A DNA stretch of 64,000 nt, from positions 358,702-422,701 of the forward strand of contig NMRA01000186.1 in assembly GCA_002633005.1 (NCBI GenBank), read 5' to 3'. A program made the translations under genes and the position numbers. The DNA is from Phoronis australis (lineage: Eukaryota; Phoronida; Phoronidae). The notes under the pieces are model-generated. The model was not told the DNA's origin. It did no database searches and worked only from the letters and a program-made list of their open reading frames with translations. Of the stretch, positions 47,442 through 58,099 are shown piece by piece (within the stretch, counting starts at the first letter, position 1; every line of letters starts with the position of its first letter).

Positions 47442-48364
47442 ATGGAGAAAAAATGCCTAGCATGTGGACAAACCTTTGAAAACCTACAAACATGGACTGA
47501 ACACTGTAAAGAAACACACGGTGAGTGTATTTCTAGCAGTAAGTACTAAAGTTGAGGCTCATCGAGAACTTGCGGAAAGCGATCTTCGGCCTAAAATTGT
47601 GCATAGCGACTGGCATGCATTACCATGAAATTCACGTTTCTTTTAATATAAGTTACTGACTAAAAGTAGCTTTCAATTCCTTAATTATCAAATATAAGCC
47701 TGCACTAAAGTACAGTGTACCAGTCCCAAGTTATGCAGTCAACGAAAAGAGCGTACAGTGTACGAGCCTGCGTGCGTTCATAAAGACAAATGTTGAGCTA
47801 TACGTGTGTATATTAGTCAAACGCACAAACGCCAGTATAATTTACAATATCAAATTTTCGATTGCAGGGTTAAATGACATGGTTCTTTTAATGCAAATGG
47901 AGATGCAAATGCAAATGCACAAGGAGGAGGAGAAAACCAAACAGTTGCAAATGGAGAATGATCACGAGTACCGCATGCAGGTGGAAACGAAGGCGGAAGA
48001 ACAGAAAACCAAAAAGTTCCAATTTGAGAAAGAACGCGAGTACAATATGCAGATGCAACAGCAGCAGGAAAAAGAGGCAACCAGACAGTTAGAAATTAAC
48101 AAAGAACACGAGTACCGCATTCTCCAAGCAAACCAGGAACATGACGTAAAAATGAAGGCAGAAGCGAACCGACGACATATGATGGACATCCAAAATGACC
48201 TCTATCAATCCTATTTACGACCAAAAAAAGTAACAAGAACCATGGAGAACAGAGGTTGGCTCTCTACAGAAGTGAAGACCGAAACATCGGAAGAACTTCC
48301 CGACATTAGGGGTCTCATTGCAATTGGCGGGTTCAGCAAGGGTAATTTGGCCATTACTCAGTGA
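47442..48364 (+). CDS. Zinc-finger/coiled-coil paralogue B, two exons, 191 aa
   Basis: Exon 1 starts at the first ATG (47442): finger CLACGQTFENLQTWTEHCKE...H, spacing C-x2-C-x12-H-x4-H. Two donors are possible, G|GTGAGT after 47520 and A|GTAAGT after 47538. Both are phase 1, the longer adding six residues (GECISS region). Acceptor ATTGCAG ends at 47867; exon 2 is 47868-48364. With the first donor the CDS is 576 nt. Exon 2 holds three 24-residue repeats (47915-47986, 47987-48058, 48059-48130; theme EEEKTKQL..E..EYRM), predicted to be a long coiled coil. Then come an NRRHMMDIQ linker and the shared tail: YLRPKKVTRT, RGWLSTEVKTET, EELPDI, final AITQ. No nuclease, kinase or receptor motif is seen. 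A possible poly(A) signal is at 48461. The function is not known. Confidence 0.78.
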
Positions 48365-48366
48365 AC

Positions 48367-48430
48367 GTAAGCACAGAATCAGTCTTAATGCCTCAGTTTT
48401 GAAACCAATATATTTTTCTTTTTCCTTCAG
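48367..48430 (+). other. Candidate 64-bp mini-intron after paralogue B stop
   Basis: GTAAGC begins three bases past the TGA, and a pyrimidine tract ending TTTTTCCTTCAG closes at 48430. It would be a 3' UTR intron. Confidence 0.35.
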
Positions 48431-48460
48431 CCGGTTATCGTACTACATCAAATGAAAAGC

Positions 48461-48466
48461 AATAAA
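48461..48466 (+). terminator. Candidate polyadenylation signal of paralogue B
   Basis: AATAAA about 100 nt past the stop codon. No such hexamer was seen at the same place in A or C. Confidence 0.4.
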
Positions 48467-48479
48467 CAATTCATTCCTG

Positions 48480-50050
48480 GTAACATTATATTGGCCGTCG
48501 CTTAATATCTTCTGAAAATGTAGAATAGAGAAATATATTTGTGATATTGGTGATACTGATGCAGATCAACCTTTGTGGTATAACCACTTAATTTCAACAG
48601 GAAATAAGTGTATGTTCTACAGACAGTGATGTAAACGAGGAAGTACTTAATATGTCCTCGATCTGTTTGTCAGCTCTAGTAATACTTTGTCCTATCAAGA
48701 TTTATGCAGGAGGAATGATTTTTCTCCACCAACAACACTTTATTATGATATTAAAATATCAAGCTCATCGACATGGAAAAGAATGAAAAACGCTACTTTC
48801 AATTTGCTACCACCTCATACATTGTATAAGGAAGTATTTGCAAGGGAGCAAAAAAGGATAAACAATCTCAGATTTCATGGGAGAGTCGAATAGATATTCA
48901 CAATACTGTTTATTGGTGGAATATGACCCATGCCTCGTGCATGAATTTTTTTATATTATATTACACTTCGGTGGTCTCAAATTCGATTGCACATACGATT
49001 ATAACAACAAATGTTTAGCTTCATAAGATGAATATTATTGATACTGACTTAATTCTGTCCTCAGGAAAGAGAGACTAACTTGCAAGATACCACAAGTCCC
49101 TATCAAATGCGTTTTTCAGGTATCAAAGACAGAAGTAGTAAACTAATAAAAATTGAAACATTGCAACTTTTTAAGACTGATGGGGAGCTATTCTCCCTCT
49201 ACTGGAAGTTTAATGACACGAATAATTTTGAGTGTGCTTGTGCGTGTACTGTACATGTACTTGTATATGTGTGTAGTATAAGACGGTATAAGTATGGAAT
49301 GCAACTATGTTTGAGATATGAAAATAAACGTATTAAAAAGAACTGACGAAGAGTTTTGTAGAGATGCAGCTTCTGTGTTTGCTTGGTCGACACTAACCGA
49401 TGGCGGAAAGAACTCGCAAATTGCCAAGAATTTATCTCCTGTAGGGATTGCAAGAAGTGGTTGAAATAATTTAGCTAGACCGTTCAATATGGGAAAGGCA
49501 GCGTCTTACATGTACATGTATGTTGTCTCTGTACTCGCTGGCAACGTATCGAGCATCAGGAACCTCAATCATCAATTTTCGGTATGTTTCGTGGAAACCC
49601 AGAGCTGTTGAAGTTGAAGTGCACTGCCTTTTTGGTATACGCCTTTTGTCCGCAAATTCTTTCCCGGGATTAGCGCTTAAAGATCTGGCAAATCGGACGT
49701 TTGCATAAATCTGACTCGTGAGCATTCATTTCCTCGGTGGAATTCCTGATTTTCTCGAACGATGAAACAGTTCCAACGATTAGACTCAATACATCCAGAA
49801 TATTAAGCTCTTCATTCTGTAAGCGAATTTTTGCCTTTTTCTCGATCACGCGCACGCATATAAAAGCAAACTAAGAAGAAATCGTAATTCAGCGTGACAG
49901 CGTCAAAAAATAAAAATTAAATCTTGATTTCCGTCGGTTTAGCATTTCTTGCGAATAAAAAAGAACAGCAGAACCCAGTGACACAAACCATATTATGAAG
50001 TGCATGTAGGAAAAACGAATCAAAAAAAGTCCGCATGGTACAGCTATGAA
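48480..50050. other. Between paralogue B and R5, no supported gene
   Basis: Minus-strand frames at 49305-49487 and 49471-49725, and the plus frame at 48687-48893, look faintly protein-like but have no recognisable family or consistent splice sites. This stretch has no counterpart next to C. Confidence 0.35.
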
Positions 50051-50052
50051 CG

Positions 50053-50078
50053 CAAAACAAAACAAAACAAAACAAAAC
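50053..50078. repeat. (AAAAC)5 microsatellite
   Basis: Five pentanucleotide units, immediately before a dispersed repeat with a CTCF-like word. Confidence 0.85.
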
Positions 50079-50084
50079 TAGGAG

Positions 50085-50290
50085 GGGCCACAGCAGTCGA
50101 AGTCGCCGTCAACCGTTCTCTTCACACTGAGAACGTAAACGCCAATTATCAAAATCATCCTTAGAATGGTTTAGTTGATACAGGGACGGACGCCAAAAAA
50201 ACAGACTCGAAAACAGCAAAAAATGCCCTCTTGGTGGCGCAAAATATCTCGAATCCATTCGAAAATAGGAGGATAGTATCATCTCACAAA
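50085..50290. repeat. Dispersed repeat E, copy 1
   Basis: It shares ordered blocks with 56540-56760: CGTCAACCGTTCTCTTCA-like, ACGCCAATT, ACAGACTCGAAAAC, GGTGGCGCAAA, TCGAATCCAT and CATCTCAC. TGCCCTCTTGGTGGCGC (50224-50240) resembles a CTCF core. Confidence 0.65.
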
Positions 50291-50299
50291 GACGAAAAC

Positions 50300-53163
50300 C
50301 CGGCACAGAAATAAGTAAAAGCTTCAGAAAGCAAGCTACAAGGATTGCGTTACACCGAGTGTCACATCATTGCTTCAGATTATAAAAGTCTGTCGGTTTA
50401 AACTAACGCTAGCAACAAAAGAACGTGTACATGTACATGTAGCTATCCAGTTTTAACATATTTACGTTATTTCGTCTCGAAACCCGGAGTTAATTTTCCA
50501 GTAAGAGAACCTGTCCTATTGTCGTTAACGGAATGGTAGCGTCTACACGAGGCAGAGAAGGGAGCCTAGTACTACCAGCATAGCTTGTCCGCCGGTAACG
50601 TAATGATTACGACAAAATTGTCTTTGGTCTTTTCCAGACTTTTGTTTTCCTATCTCAGGAGCAAATAATAGACTTATCTTTTGAGAAAATGCTATTAAAG
50701 TTTACCATCACTGTCAAAGTTGGCTCCATCTTCTGTGGCAAATAGACAAGACCAACACATCCTACACCATTGCAAACTTTGTGATATATTCTACAAGCAT
50801 ATCAACTGTTACATTTTATGGGATAATTGGGAAATAACAAAGAACAGTTAAAAATACCGTCGTTTTTATGGTAAACAGAGCACAGTTCCTGGGTAGCATT
50901 TTGCATATAATAGGGATTTCCAACAAAAACTCTGCGATACTGAAAAGTCGAGGAACTGATTTAAAAACAAGCCGAATTTTCTCTCAACGTAACGAGTAAT
51001 TTTGTGCTCCAAACAAAATTCGCTGTATTTACGATTTTGCAATAAACCACCAATTCCCATCGTTGCCTGGCAGACACTTGTTAAAACCAACAGTCTAACT
51101 TTCATATTATTACACAAGGCTTTTTTCTAGCAATGTATAATACCTCAGCGGAGACACACTCTTTTACACAAAAATGAAAAGGAAAACCAAAAATGAGCAA
51201 GTAGTCACATTTTGGAAATTCCAGGAAAGTCAGCACTGATTCGTGGAATTTGTAACCACAATATTATTCCTTGCCTTTTTTTTAGTAATAGATCAATGAC
51301 ACGTGGGATTTTTCTATTTCCTTTTCCCCGACGTCATGTAAAAACCCATAAAAGCCTTTCAAAACCACTCAAGTAACTTGTTTATTTTTCAACGACAGTG
51401 AATGAACCTTAATAGGTACAATGGGTTCACGACCCAATTCAAACTCAAGAAAACTCTGATTAGATCCTGTTGGGTGCTACGAAATGTTAACCGTTTTTTT
51501 TTTTTTGGTTGCCGCTTAACCGTTCTCGAGTTATTCGATTTTTTGAGTAGCGGCTTTTGACTGCCTTTACTATTTAAATGAATATTAAATTCTTATTCAA
51601 TCAGTGTCAAAATGACGTAGCCTAGTTTACCGTTGTAAATTTAGGTTAATCTTGGTTTCTAGTCGTTCTTGCTTCCAAAGACAATTAACTTTATACGGTA
51701 GGGGTGAAGCTGAACTTCCAAAATTTGGGGCGATCTTTATGACAGTTCAATATGTTTATACCAAGAGATAGAATTGTGCCCCATGTCAATGCCATGAGCT
51801 CTCAAAACATGACTATAATCTATCCGTCCGAAACAAGCCAAGGAAGTGACCTCCCATCGCATTTACCCACGTCCGTTAATCTTAACATAAGCCACATATG
51901 CATTACCAACGTACTCCATAGTAGGACTCCCACACAATCGGTGCCGATAGCGAGGTAGTTAGGATCTCAGAACACAACTACTGGATAGTCAACTTCGATC
52001 TAGCGCTGATAATGTTGCGCCGCGCACAAGCTTGATTTGTTTGCATTTGGTTGTTCCGGTGCTGGTTCCTGCTTGGAATTTATAGGCACTAACTTTTCGT
52101 TACTCCGCCGTTTTTCAACTAATTTTAATAAGAGTCATATCATTAAAATGCCTCTTACCAATTATTGATGTATGATTAAATCAGAAGTAAAAGACAAATA
52201 ATTTAACTCATAAATTATTATAATTTCACGTACTAGAGAGTTTTAGAGGTATTGTTTTCGATCTGAAAACCAAGAGCGTCACCAAAATGTTAAAACTAAC
52301 GGGTGGAGTAGTAAAATAAAAATGAACCAGAGAGGTTATAAACGATTAGTAAAACCAGCTAGGAAACGATTTCAATGATTGAAACATATCCCTACACAAT
52401 GAAGACAAAAATTAGTGAACAAAAGTCGCCGTGAAGAATTTAGTCAGGCATTCATGCAAAATTATACGTCTTCATATACATGTATTAGTTGGACCACGCC
52501 GTTTGATACAATTGTTCTTCATCAAAAATTCAGGGTGCAGTGACATTTACAAAAAATGTGAAAAATAATTACTCCAAAAATAAGGAAATTTTGCTGATGA
52601 AGTTTTTCTGATGGATGAAAAATGGACAAACATCTACTATGTAGCTTTGAATTGTGTGGTGTATAGAAGTTTGATGAACAACACAAAACAACCCCATATG
52701 ATTCATTTACGCCAGGCATTTAATACGATGGATAAGCGTTGCTTATGGAAACGGTAGATTCCATGCAGTGCACCTGTAAAACCAGTGTCAACTCATGATA
52801 TATTTTCACGTTATTTCTATGGTGTAAAATTCCACCAGTCATTTCGCCATGGGACTTGCCATTGAGACCCGTTTCACTTTCCATTAGTTTTTCACGCACC
52901 GCCTTTATAGTCATCGTTGCCAGCCAGGGTCGTCCTCCCGAGAAATTGTTACTAGTTCCTTTGGGTGTATACCACATCATTCTCTTCAGTATTGATCGAC
53001 AATTGCGTTAATCCCTTACGAAAACCAAATATCGTCTGAATATTAAAAATTGTTTTGTCAGCCCTTTTGAATGCCGGTGACTGGGGAATTCCTCATAAAA
53101 TGAAACGTTCGCTGGCTAAACTAAACCAACCAAAGTCATAGATTGATGACGTGGTTCATGACC
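50300..53163 (+). repeat. R unit copy 5
   Basis: Closest to R4, with the same 5' segment (AGCTTCAGAAAGCAAGCTAC at about 50321). Landmarks follow: ATGAAAAGGAAAACCA (about 51173), GGGCGATCTTTATGACAGTT (51728), ACCCACGTCCGTTAA (about 51866) and RT motif A scrap (52701). It ends TTCATGACCA at 53163 and passes straight into the promoter region of paralogue C, giving the clearest view of one complete unit. Confidence 0.8.
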
Positions 53164-53402
53164 ATGCGGTCGTTACAACTGTACGCGATTCTGGAACCGC
53201 GCCCCACACTGATTCTCAAGTGAAAGCCGCTCAGAACAACGTTGAAAGAGCAGCGGTGAAAATTTTCACGTTTTCAGAAGTGCCTGTTTTCCCTGATCGA
53301 ATTGATTACGGCATTTAGTAGGAGCTTCGCCTGTTTCGTGTTTACCCAAGCTGCTGCAGCTACTAGGGAGTGCTTTGGCCTTTGACCTTCATAGTGTTAG
53401 TT

Positions 53403-53458
53403 GGAATTTCCCATCGGTCCTTAAATAGATTTCTTTTCTTAGGAAATTTCACACTTGC
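53403..53458 (+). promoter_or_regulatory. Core promoter of paralogue C with kappaB-like site
   Basis: GGAATTTCCC (53403-53412), CCTTAAATAG (53419-53428) and TCACACTTGC (53449-53458) match the paralogue B promoter almost base for base. The ATG follows at 53480. Confidence 0.6.
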
Positions 53459-53479
53459 CTTGTGAGCCTTCTGATCAAG

Positions 53480-54323
53480 ATGGAAAAAAAATGCCTAGTA
53501 TGTGGACAAACCTTTGAAAACCTACAAACATGGACTGAACACTGTAAAGAAACACACGGTGAGTGTATTTCTAGCAGTAAGTACTTAAGTTGAGGCTCAT
53601 CGAGAACTTGCGGAAAGCGATCTTCTGCCTAAAATCGTGCATAGCGACTGGCATGCATTACCATGAAATTCGTTTTTATTTTCATATAAGTTGCTGACTA
53701 AAAGTAGCTTTCAAATAGAGCGTACGAGCCTGCGTGCGTCCATAAATACAAATGTTGAGCTATACTGTAGGTGTGTATATTAATCAAGCGCACAAACGCC
53801 GGTTTAATTTAATAACAAATTTTCGATTACAGGGTTTGATGACGTGTTTCTTTTAATGCAAATGGAGATGCAAAGGCAAATGAAGCAGGAAGAAGAGAAA
53901 ACCAAACAGTTGGAAATTGAGAAAGAAGACGAGTTCCGCATGAAGATGCAAATGAAACAGGAAGAAGAGAAAACCAAACAGTTGGAAATTGAGAAAGAAT
54001 ACGAGTACCGCATGCTGAGGCAAATGAAGTGGGAAGAAAAGAAAACCAAACAGTTGCAAAATGAGAAAGAATACGAGTTCCGCATGCATAAAAGAAAACT
54101 GGCACTTGCAGAAAAAATGAAGGCAGAAGAGAACCAACGACACCTTATGGACATCAAAGAGGAAATAATTAAACCCTATTTACAACCAAGAAAAATAGAA
54201 ATAACCACGGAGAGCAGAGGTTTGTTCACTACAGACGTGAAGACCGAAACCAGAGAAATACATCCCGACATTGCGAGTGTCTATAAGAAGTTCAACATCG
54301 CGGGTTCTTTGCCAATTACTTAG
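53480..54323 (+). CDS. Zinc-finger/coiled-coil paralogue C, two exons, 189 aa
   Basis: Exon 1 (53480-53558, or to 53576 with the second donor) differs from that of B at two bases, giving CLVCGQTF in place of CLACGQTF. The finger spacing is the same. Acceptor GATTACAG ends at 53832; exon 2 is 53833-54323 in phase 1, total 570 nt. Three 24-residue repeats (53880-53951, 53952-54023, 54024-54095) read MKQEEEKTKQLEIEKE and variants. A KRKLALAEKMKAEENQRH stretch and the shared tail follow: YLQPRKIEITT, RGLFTTDVKTET, HPDIASV, final LPIT. The tail is much more diverged from B than are exon 1, the intron or the promoter. Long antisense frames across exon 2 (53804-54157, minus) are by-products of the repetitive codons. 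Oligomeric zinc-binding protein is the best guess; the biochemical role is not known. Confidence 0.78.
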
Positions 54324-54735
54324 TGAACCACACAGAATCAGTTTTGGAACCAATATATTTCTTTTTGCTTTAGCTGGTAGTTGTATGAAAAACAATACAG
54401 AGCAGACAAAAATTAATTATTTTCTATGATTCACGCTACCCAATTATTTCTGGTAACATTATATGGGCCGTCGTTTAAGATCCTCTGGAGATGTAGAATG
54501 GAGAAATATATTGCTACAAAATGAAGCACGTCTCATTCGAGCGAGTGCATAGAACAGGAGTGAAAAAAATGGAAAACCTCGGGCTATCACTGCGAAATTC
54601 ATCTTTTTCGATCAAAGAGAAAAAATTTAGTCGGGGCGTAAGAATTTCAAGGGTATAGAATTCTTTGTCAATGAATATTTCCCCTGGCTAATGGTACACA
54701 GGAGAAAGCCGCTCATATCGATTTTGAAGGCTGCA
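54324..54735. other. 3' flank of paralogue C
   Basis: Similar to the 3' flank of B as far as GTAGAATGGAGAAATATA (about 54494), then unique. It retains an acceptor-like TTGCTTTAG (about 54372) but no donor after the stop. Confidence 0.5.
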
Positions 54736-54739
54736 AAGG

Positions 54740-54870
54740 CGTGTCCTTCAGTGAAATCTGTTTTCCTAAGTAGAGACACACTTTATGAAAATCTGTTGAG
54801 AACCTTTGAAGATACAGACTGGTAAACGTAAAAATTAAAATTGCCACTTGGGGGCACACCAGTAATCAGG
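54740..54870. repeat. Dispersed repeat E, right part, copy 2
   Basis: TTTATGAAAATC, GAGAACCTTTGA, GGTAAACGTAAAAA, AAATTGCC and GGGCACACCAGTA are shared with 56770-56860. TTGCCACTTGGGGGCAC (54841-54857) resembles a CTCF core. Confidence 0.6.
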
Positions 54871-55715
54871 TCCGTACGAAAGTCCTCGTCGTCGGTTGTC
54901 AGCATCATATTAATGCACGTGCTAAATTAAAGTCTTAGTCTCAAAATGCCAATGTGGTTCCAGTATCCGAAAATACTTACCAAACAAAATCTTATTTTCA
55001 ACACCCTTTCGTTATATTCTTTTCGCCTTTCGTGCCAAAAGCGATTTTTTAACAGTATTTGATCCTTCTCTGTGAGCGTATAATTACCGGCTATCATCGG
55101 TTATTTCCGTACTAACATTTCCGGCTTGTCAGTTCAGGAACTTGTCCTGAACGCCGCCATTTTTCCTTATAACTGAATGTGCTATCGCTTGCTCGAAAAG
55201 TCTTCATTATTTTGTTTTATTAGTAATATCTCGTGATTCGTTTGCATATGTAGTGTATTTATAATTTGTAGTTAGTGTCGTTTTGAAAAAGTACTTTGCT
55301 ATCATCGGAAAGGTAGTGCATTCTACTTTGTTTGGATCGCGTCGGCCATATTGGAGGTCAGCGGGATAAGTTACGAGTTTAAAACTTTGTCTAAATTGTT
55401 TTCGCAAGCAAATTTAATAATCTTAATTTGAGAAATAAGCTATGTTGGATTGTGAAGCTTCAAGCCTCCAATTCTTGTTCCTTGCAACTTCATATTTAAT
55501 CATGCTTGTCAAATTCTGGTGTAAGGAAACACTATTCGGTCACCATGGTAATAGCTACATGTATGTCCACTTCCATATCATGGAAACTTTTGCTGTTGAA
55601 TAGTGTTTGTAATGCTAAATGTTGTTAAGTATTGTGCATTTTAAGTTACTTATTATGTTAAAAGGTTGCATCAGTTTGGCTTAATTAATAAAAAATTATA
55701 ACATTTTGTATTGGA
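54870..55715. other. Intergenic, no supported feature
   Basis: Short ORFs only. No recognised repeat. Confidence 0.4.
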
Positions 55716-55720
55716 CTTGT

Positions 55721-55961
55721 CATACTTATGTGCTCGAACAAGCCCCCTATTTGGAGAAATGGAAAAAGGTCTGCCTCAATCAGAGAAGCACGAACTCCAA
55801 AAAAAGTAGAAAACGAGACAATATTCCACTAGAAGACAGGAAGTACCAACATTTAGCGTCTGCATTCATAGCTCTGAACATACCCAATGAATCTTATAGT
55901 AAAATGTAGACATTCCCAAAAATTCCATCCCCCCATTTCACTTAGGCTTGGTGCCCTCATA
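55721..55961. mobile_element. TIR element family D, diverged copy
   Basis: GCCCCCTATTTGGAGAAATG, AAAAAGGTCTGCCTCA and the right end GGCTTGGTGCCCTCATA match family D. The left inverted repeat is barely recognisable and no target duplication was seen. Confidence 0.45.
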
Positions 55962-55964
55962 CAA

Positions 55965-56535
55965 AGTCTGGGAAAATCTCTGTTGGGCCAACAACTTTGC
56001 ACAGTTCGCCAGAAGTACCCAAGTTCTAAATAAACCTCGTTTGAGCGAGCGCTGTGGTCAGCGACCAGGTAGGCCTAAGGGTAGCCTTGACGCAAAGCTG
56101 TATATGCCTACTAACAAGCTGTAGTTAGTCTTCATACTGGTAGCTGGCACTGAGGATAGCTAAGGGCTGCCGCGACAGTGTGACTCAGGACTAACCAGCC
56201 TGTATGATTTCATGCAAGTGTCTAAAACTACCTTTTGATATATGCGGCATTTATGATTTGAACAGTACTTAGACAAAACAGCTTGCAACCGCATGCCTTT
56301 AAAGGAGAATGCCACCCGATTTAATTAGTTTTTTTTACCGTCTTAATCGGTCTATATCCACATCGCCTCTTATACGGTCGACCTCACCTTGCCGAGAGGT
56401 GTCGCTTTAACCTGTGACACACCTGTAGTCAGATCGTCCTTCGTCATTAACACCATATAAATACACTAACGAAATTTATAATAAAGATCCCACGACGGTT
56501 TATGAGATACAGCGGCGTAGGCGCAAAAAACCAAA
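55965..56535. other. Intergenic, no supported feature
   Basis: No credible ORF or repeat was recognised. Confidence 0.4.
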
Positions 56536-56537
56536 CT

Positions 56538-56860
56538 GCTACTAGGAGGCGCCAGTGGTCGAAATCGTCGGAAAATCATCGTCAGCCGTCCTCTTCATAA
56601 TAAGACCATACACGCCAATTTTAACAATCACTCTTTGAGCGGTTTGGTTGATAGAAAGTGGGAGCAAAAACAGACTCGAAAACTGTAAAAATGGCCACTA
56701 GGTGGCGCAAAGTACGTCGAATCCATCCAAAAACGGGATCGAGGTAGCGTCATCTCACTGAATTAATACCAAGTTTTATGAAAATCCGTTCAGGACTTTT
56801 GAATTTACAGAGGTAAACGTAAAAAAATAAAATTGCCCGTAGGGAGCACACCAGTAGTTG
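56538..56860. repeat. Dispersed repeat E, fullest copy
   Basis: It combines the left part seen at 50085 and the right part seen at 54740. It contains TGCTACTAGGAGGCGCCAG (56538), TGGCCACTAGGTGGCGC (56692-56708) and TTGCCCGTAGGGAGCAC (56833-56849), all resembling the CTCF core CCASYAGRKGGCRS. A short GGAC-rich run follows at about 56958-56980. Confidence 0.65.
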
Positions 56861-57638
56861 GAACCGTCAAAATTAAAGTTCACTCAGTGCCGTCCGGAAG
56901 AAACACTTGTGCAAAATTTCACAAACATACGTCAAGGCGTTTTGGAGATAGGGCAGCGGACGCCGGACGGACGGACGAACGGAAGAAAGAGATGGCGGCA
57001 TAATGCATCCACACATAAATAAGTAGGCGCACAAAAATGGGACCAATATCCTTACTAAATTCAAGTTATAAATTATTATCAGCATGCATTGCACAAAGGA
57101 TAAAATCTGTTTTACTTCATCCTAATCAAACTGGGTTTCTCCCAGGTCGTTTTTTCTAACACCAAAGTGATTTATGTCATCTTACAATATATTCAAGTTA
57201 AGGATTTTCCCCGACTTCTGGTATTCATTGAATTGGAAAAGCCTTTGATTCTGTGTCCTGGGAAGGTTCTACATTATTTCAATTTTGGTGAGTAACGAAA
57301 TTATTCGTCGGTTCACAACTTTGGGTCATTCAGTATGGCTTTACAGGCCCGTAGGAAGGAAAAAAAATATTGGGGGGAAACAAATCAATTTGACATAGCC
57401 AACCAACCATCTTGCTATCGCCACCCTCCCCCGTTCTCTGGATGTCACCATAATTGATGAAACTCTGCCAGTAGCCCAATTTATGGTTGTTGGGGAAAAT
57501 GATACAGAGTGTGTCCCAAAAATGTACACACTTCAACGTCTGGAGTTCAAATTCAGTTCCCATGGGTAACTGAGATTCTAAGCAGGCCTACTGCATGGTT
57601 ACACGTAACGTGGGTGTGCCTGTCATGACGTGCTCGTG

Positions 57639-57867
57639 CATACACGCACCTAAGGAAGGGGGGAGGGGGGCTTGGGGGGCTCGATGGCAAAGTGGGAAAA
57701 AAGCTCCGCCTCAGAACAACGAGGAGAAAAGTCCACTAAAAAGGCAGGATTCGGCGTATGCACAATTCATAGCCCTGGACGAACCCCGTATTTGTTTTTT
57801 CTTTAGTAAAAGGTCCACATCCTCAAAAATCCGAGCCCCCTTATATTTTAGGCTGGGTGCGCGCATG
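57639..57867. mobile_element. TIR element family D, copy 2 (nested)
   Basis: The left end CATACACGCACCTAAGG and the right end GGCTGGGTGCGCGCATG are imperfect inverted repeats; internal blocks match copy 1 at 7668. Flanks TCGTG and CCGTG are nearly identical. Length 229 bp against 228 for copy 1. Confidence 0.6.
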
Positions 57868-58099
57868 CCGTGTGTGTAGTATGTACGGGAAATACAAGCA
57901 AACGAAAGAAAGAAAATTCATGGCGCAATACTACTGGAAACCAAAAACATCAAGGAAGTTCTAAGACAACCTTTCCAAGTTGATGATCAATAAGTTTGAT
58001 TTTATTTATTTAAGTACTGAAACTTTGTTTTCGATCTACAGTTTGTAAACTTAAAACCAGTAATCTAGTTCGTAAGCCAATAAACACTTTTTTGTCATT

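Noticed and set aside
47850-48189. Antisense ORFs opposite paralogue B
   Set aside because: Same reason: repetitive Lys/Glu codons lack stops on the other strand.
53804-54157. Three long antisense ORFs (92-117 codons) opposite paralogue C
   Set aside because: They are shadows of the 72-bp coding repeats. Splice sites, the finger exon and paralogue comparison all support the plus strand.
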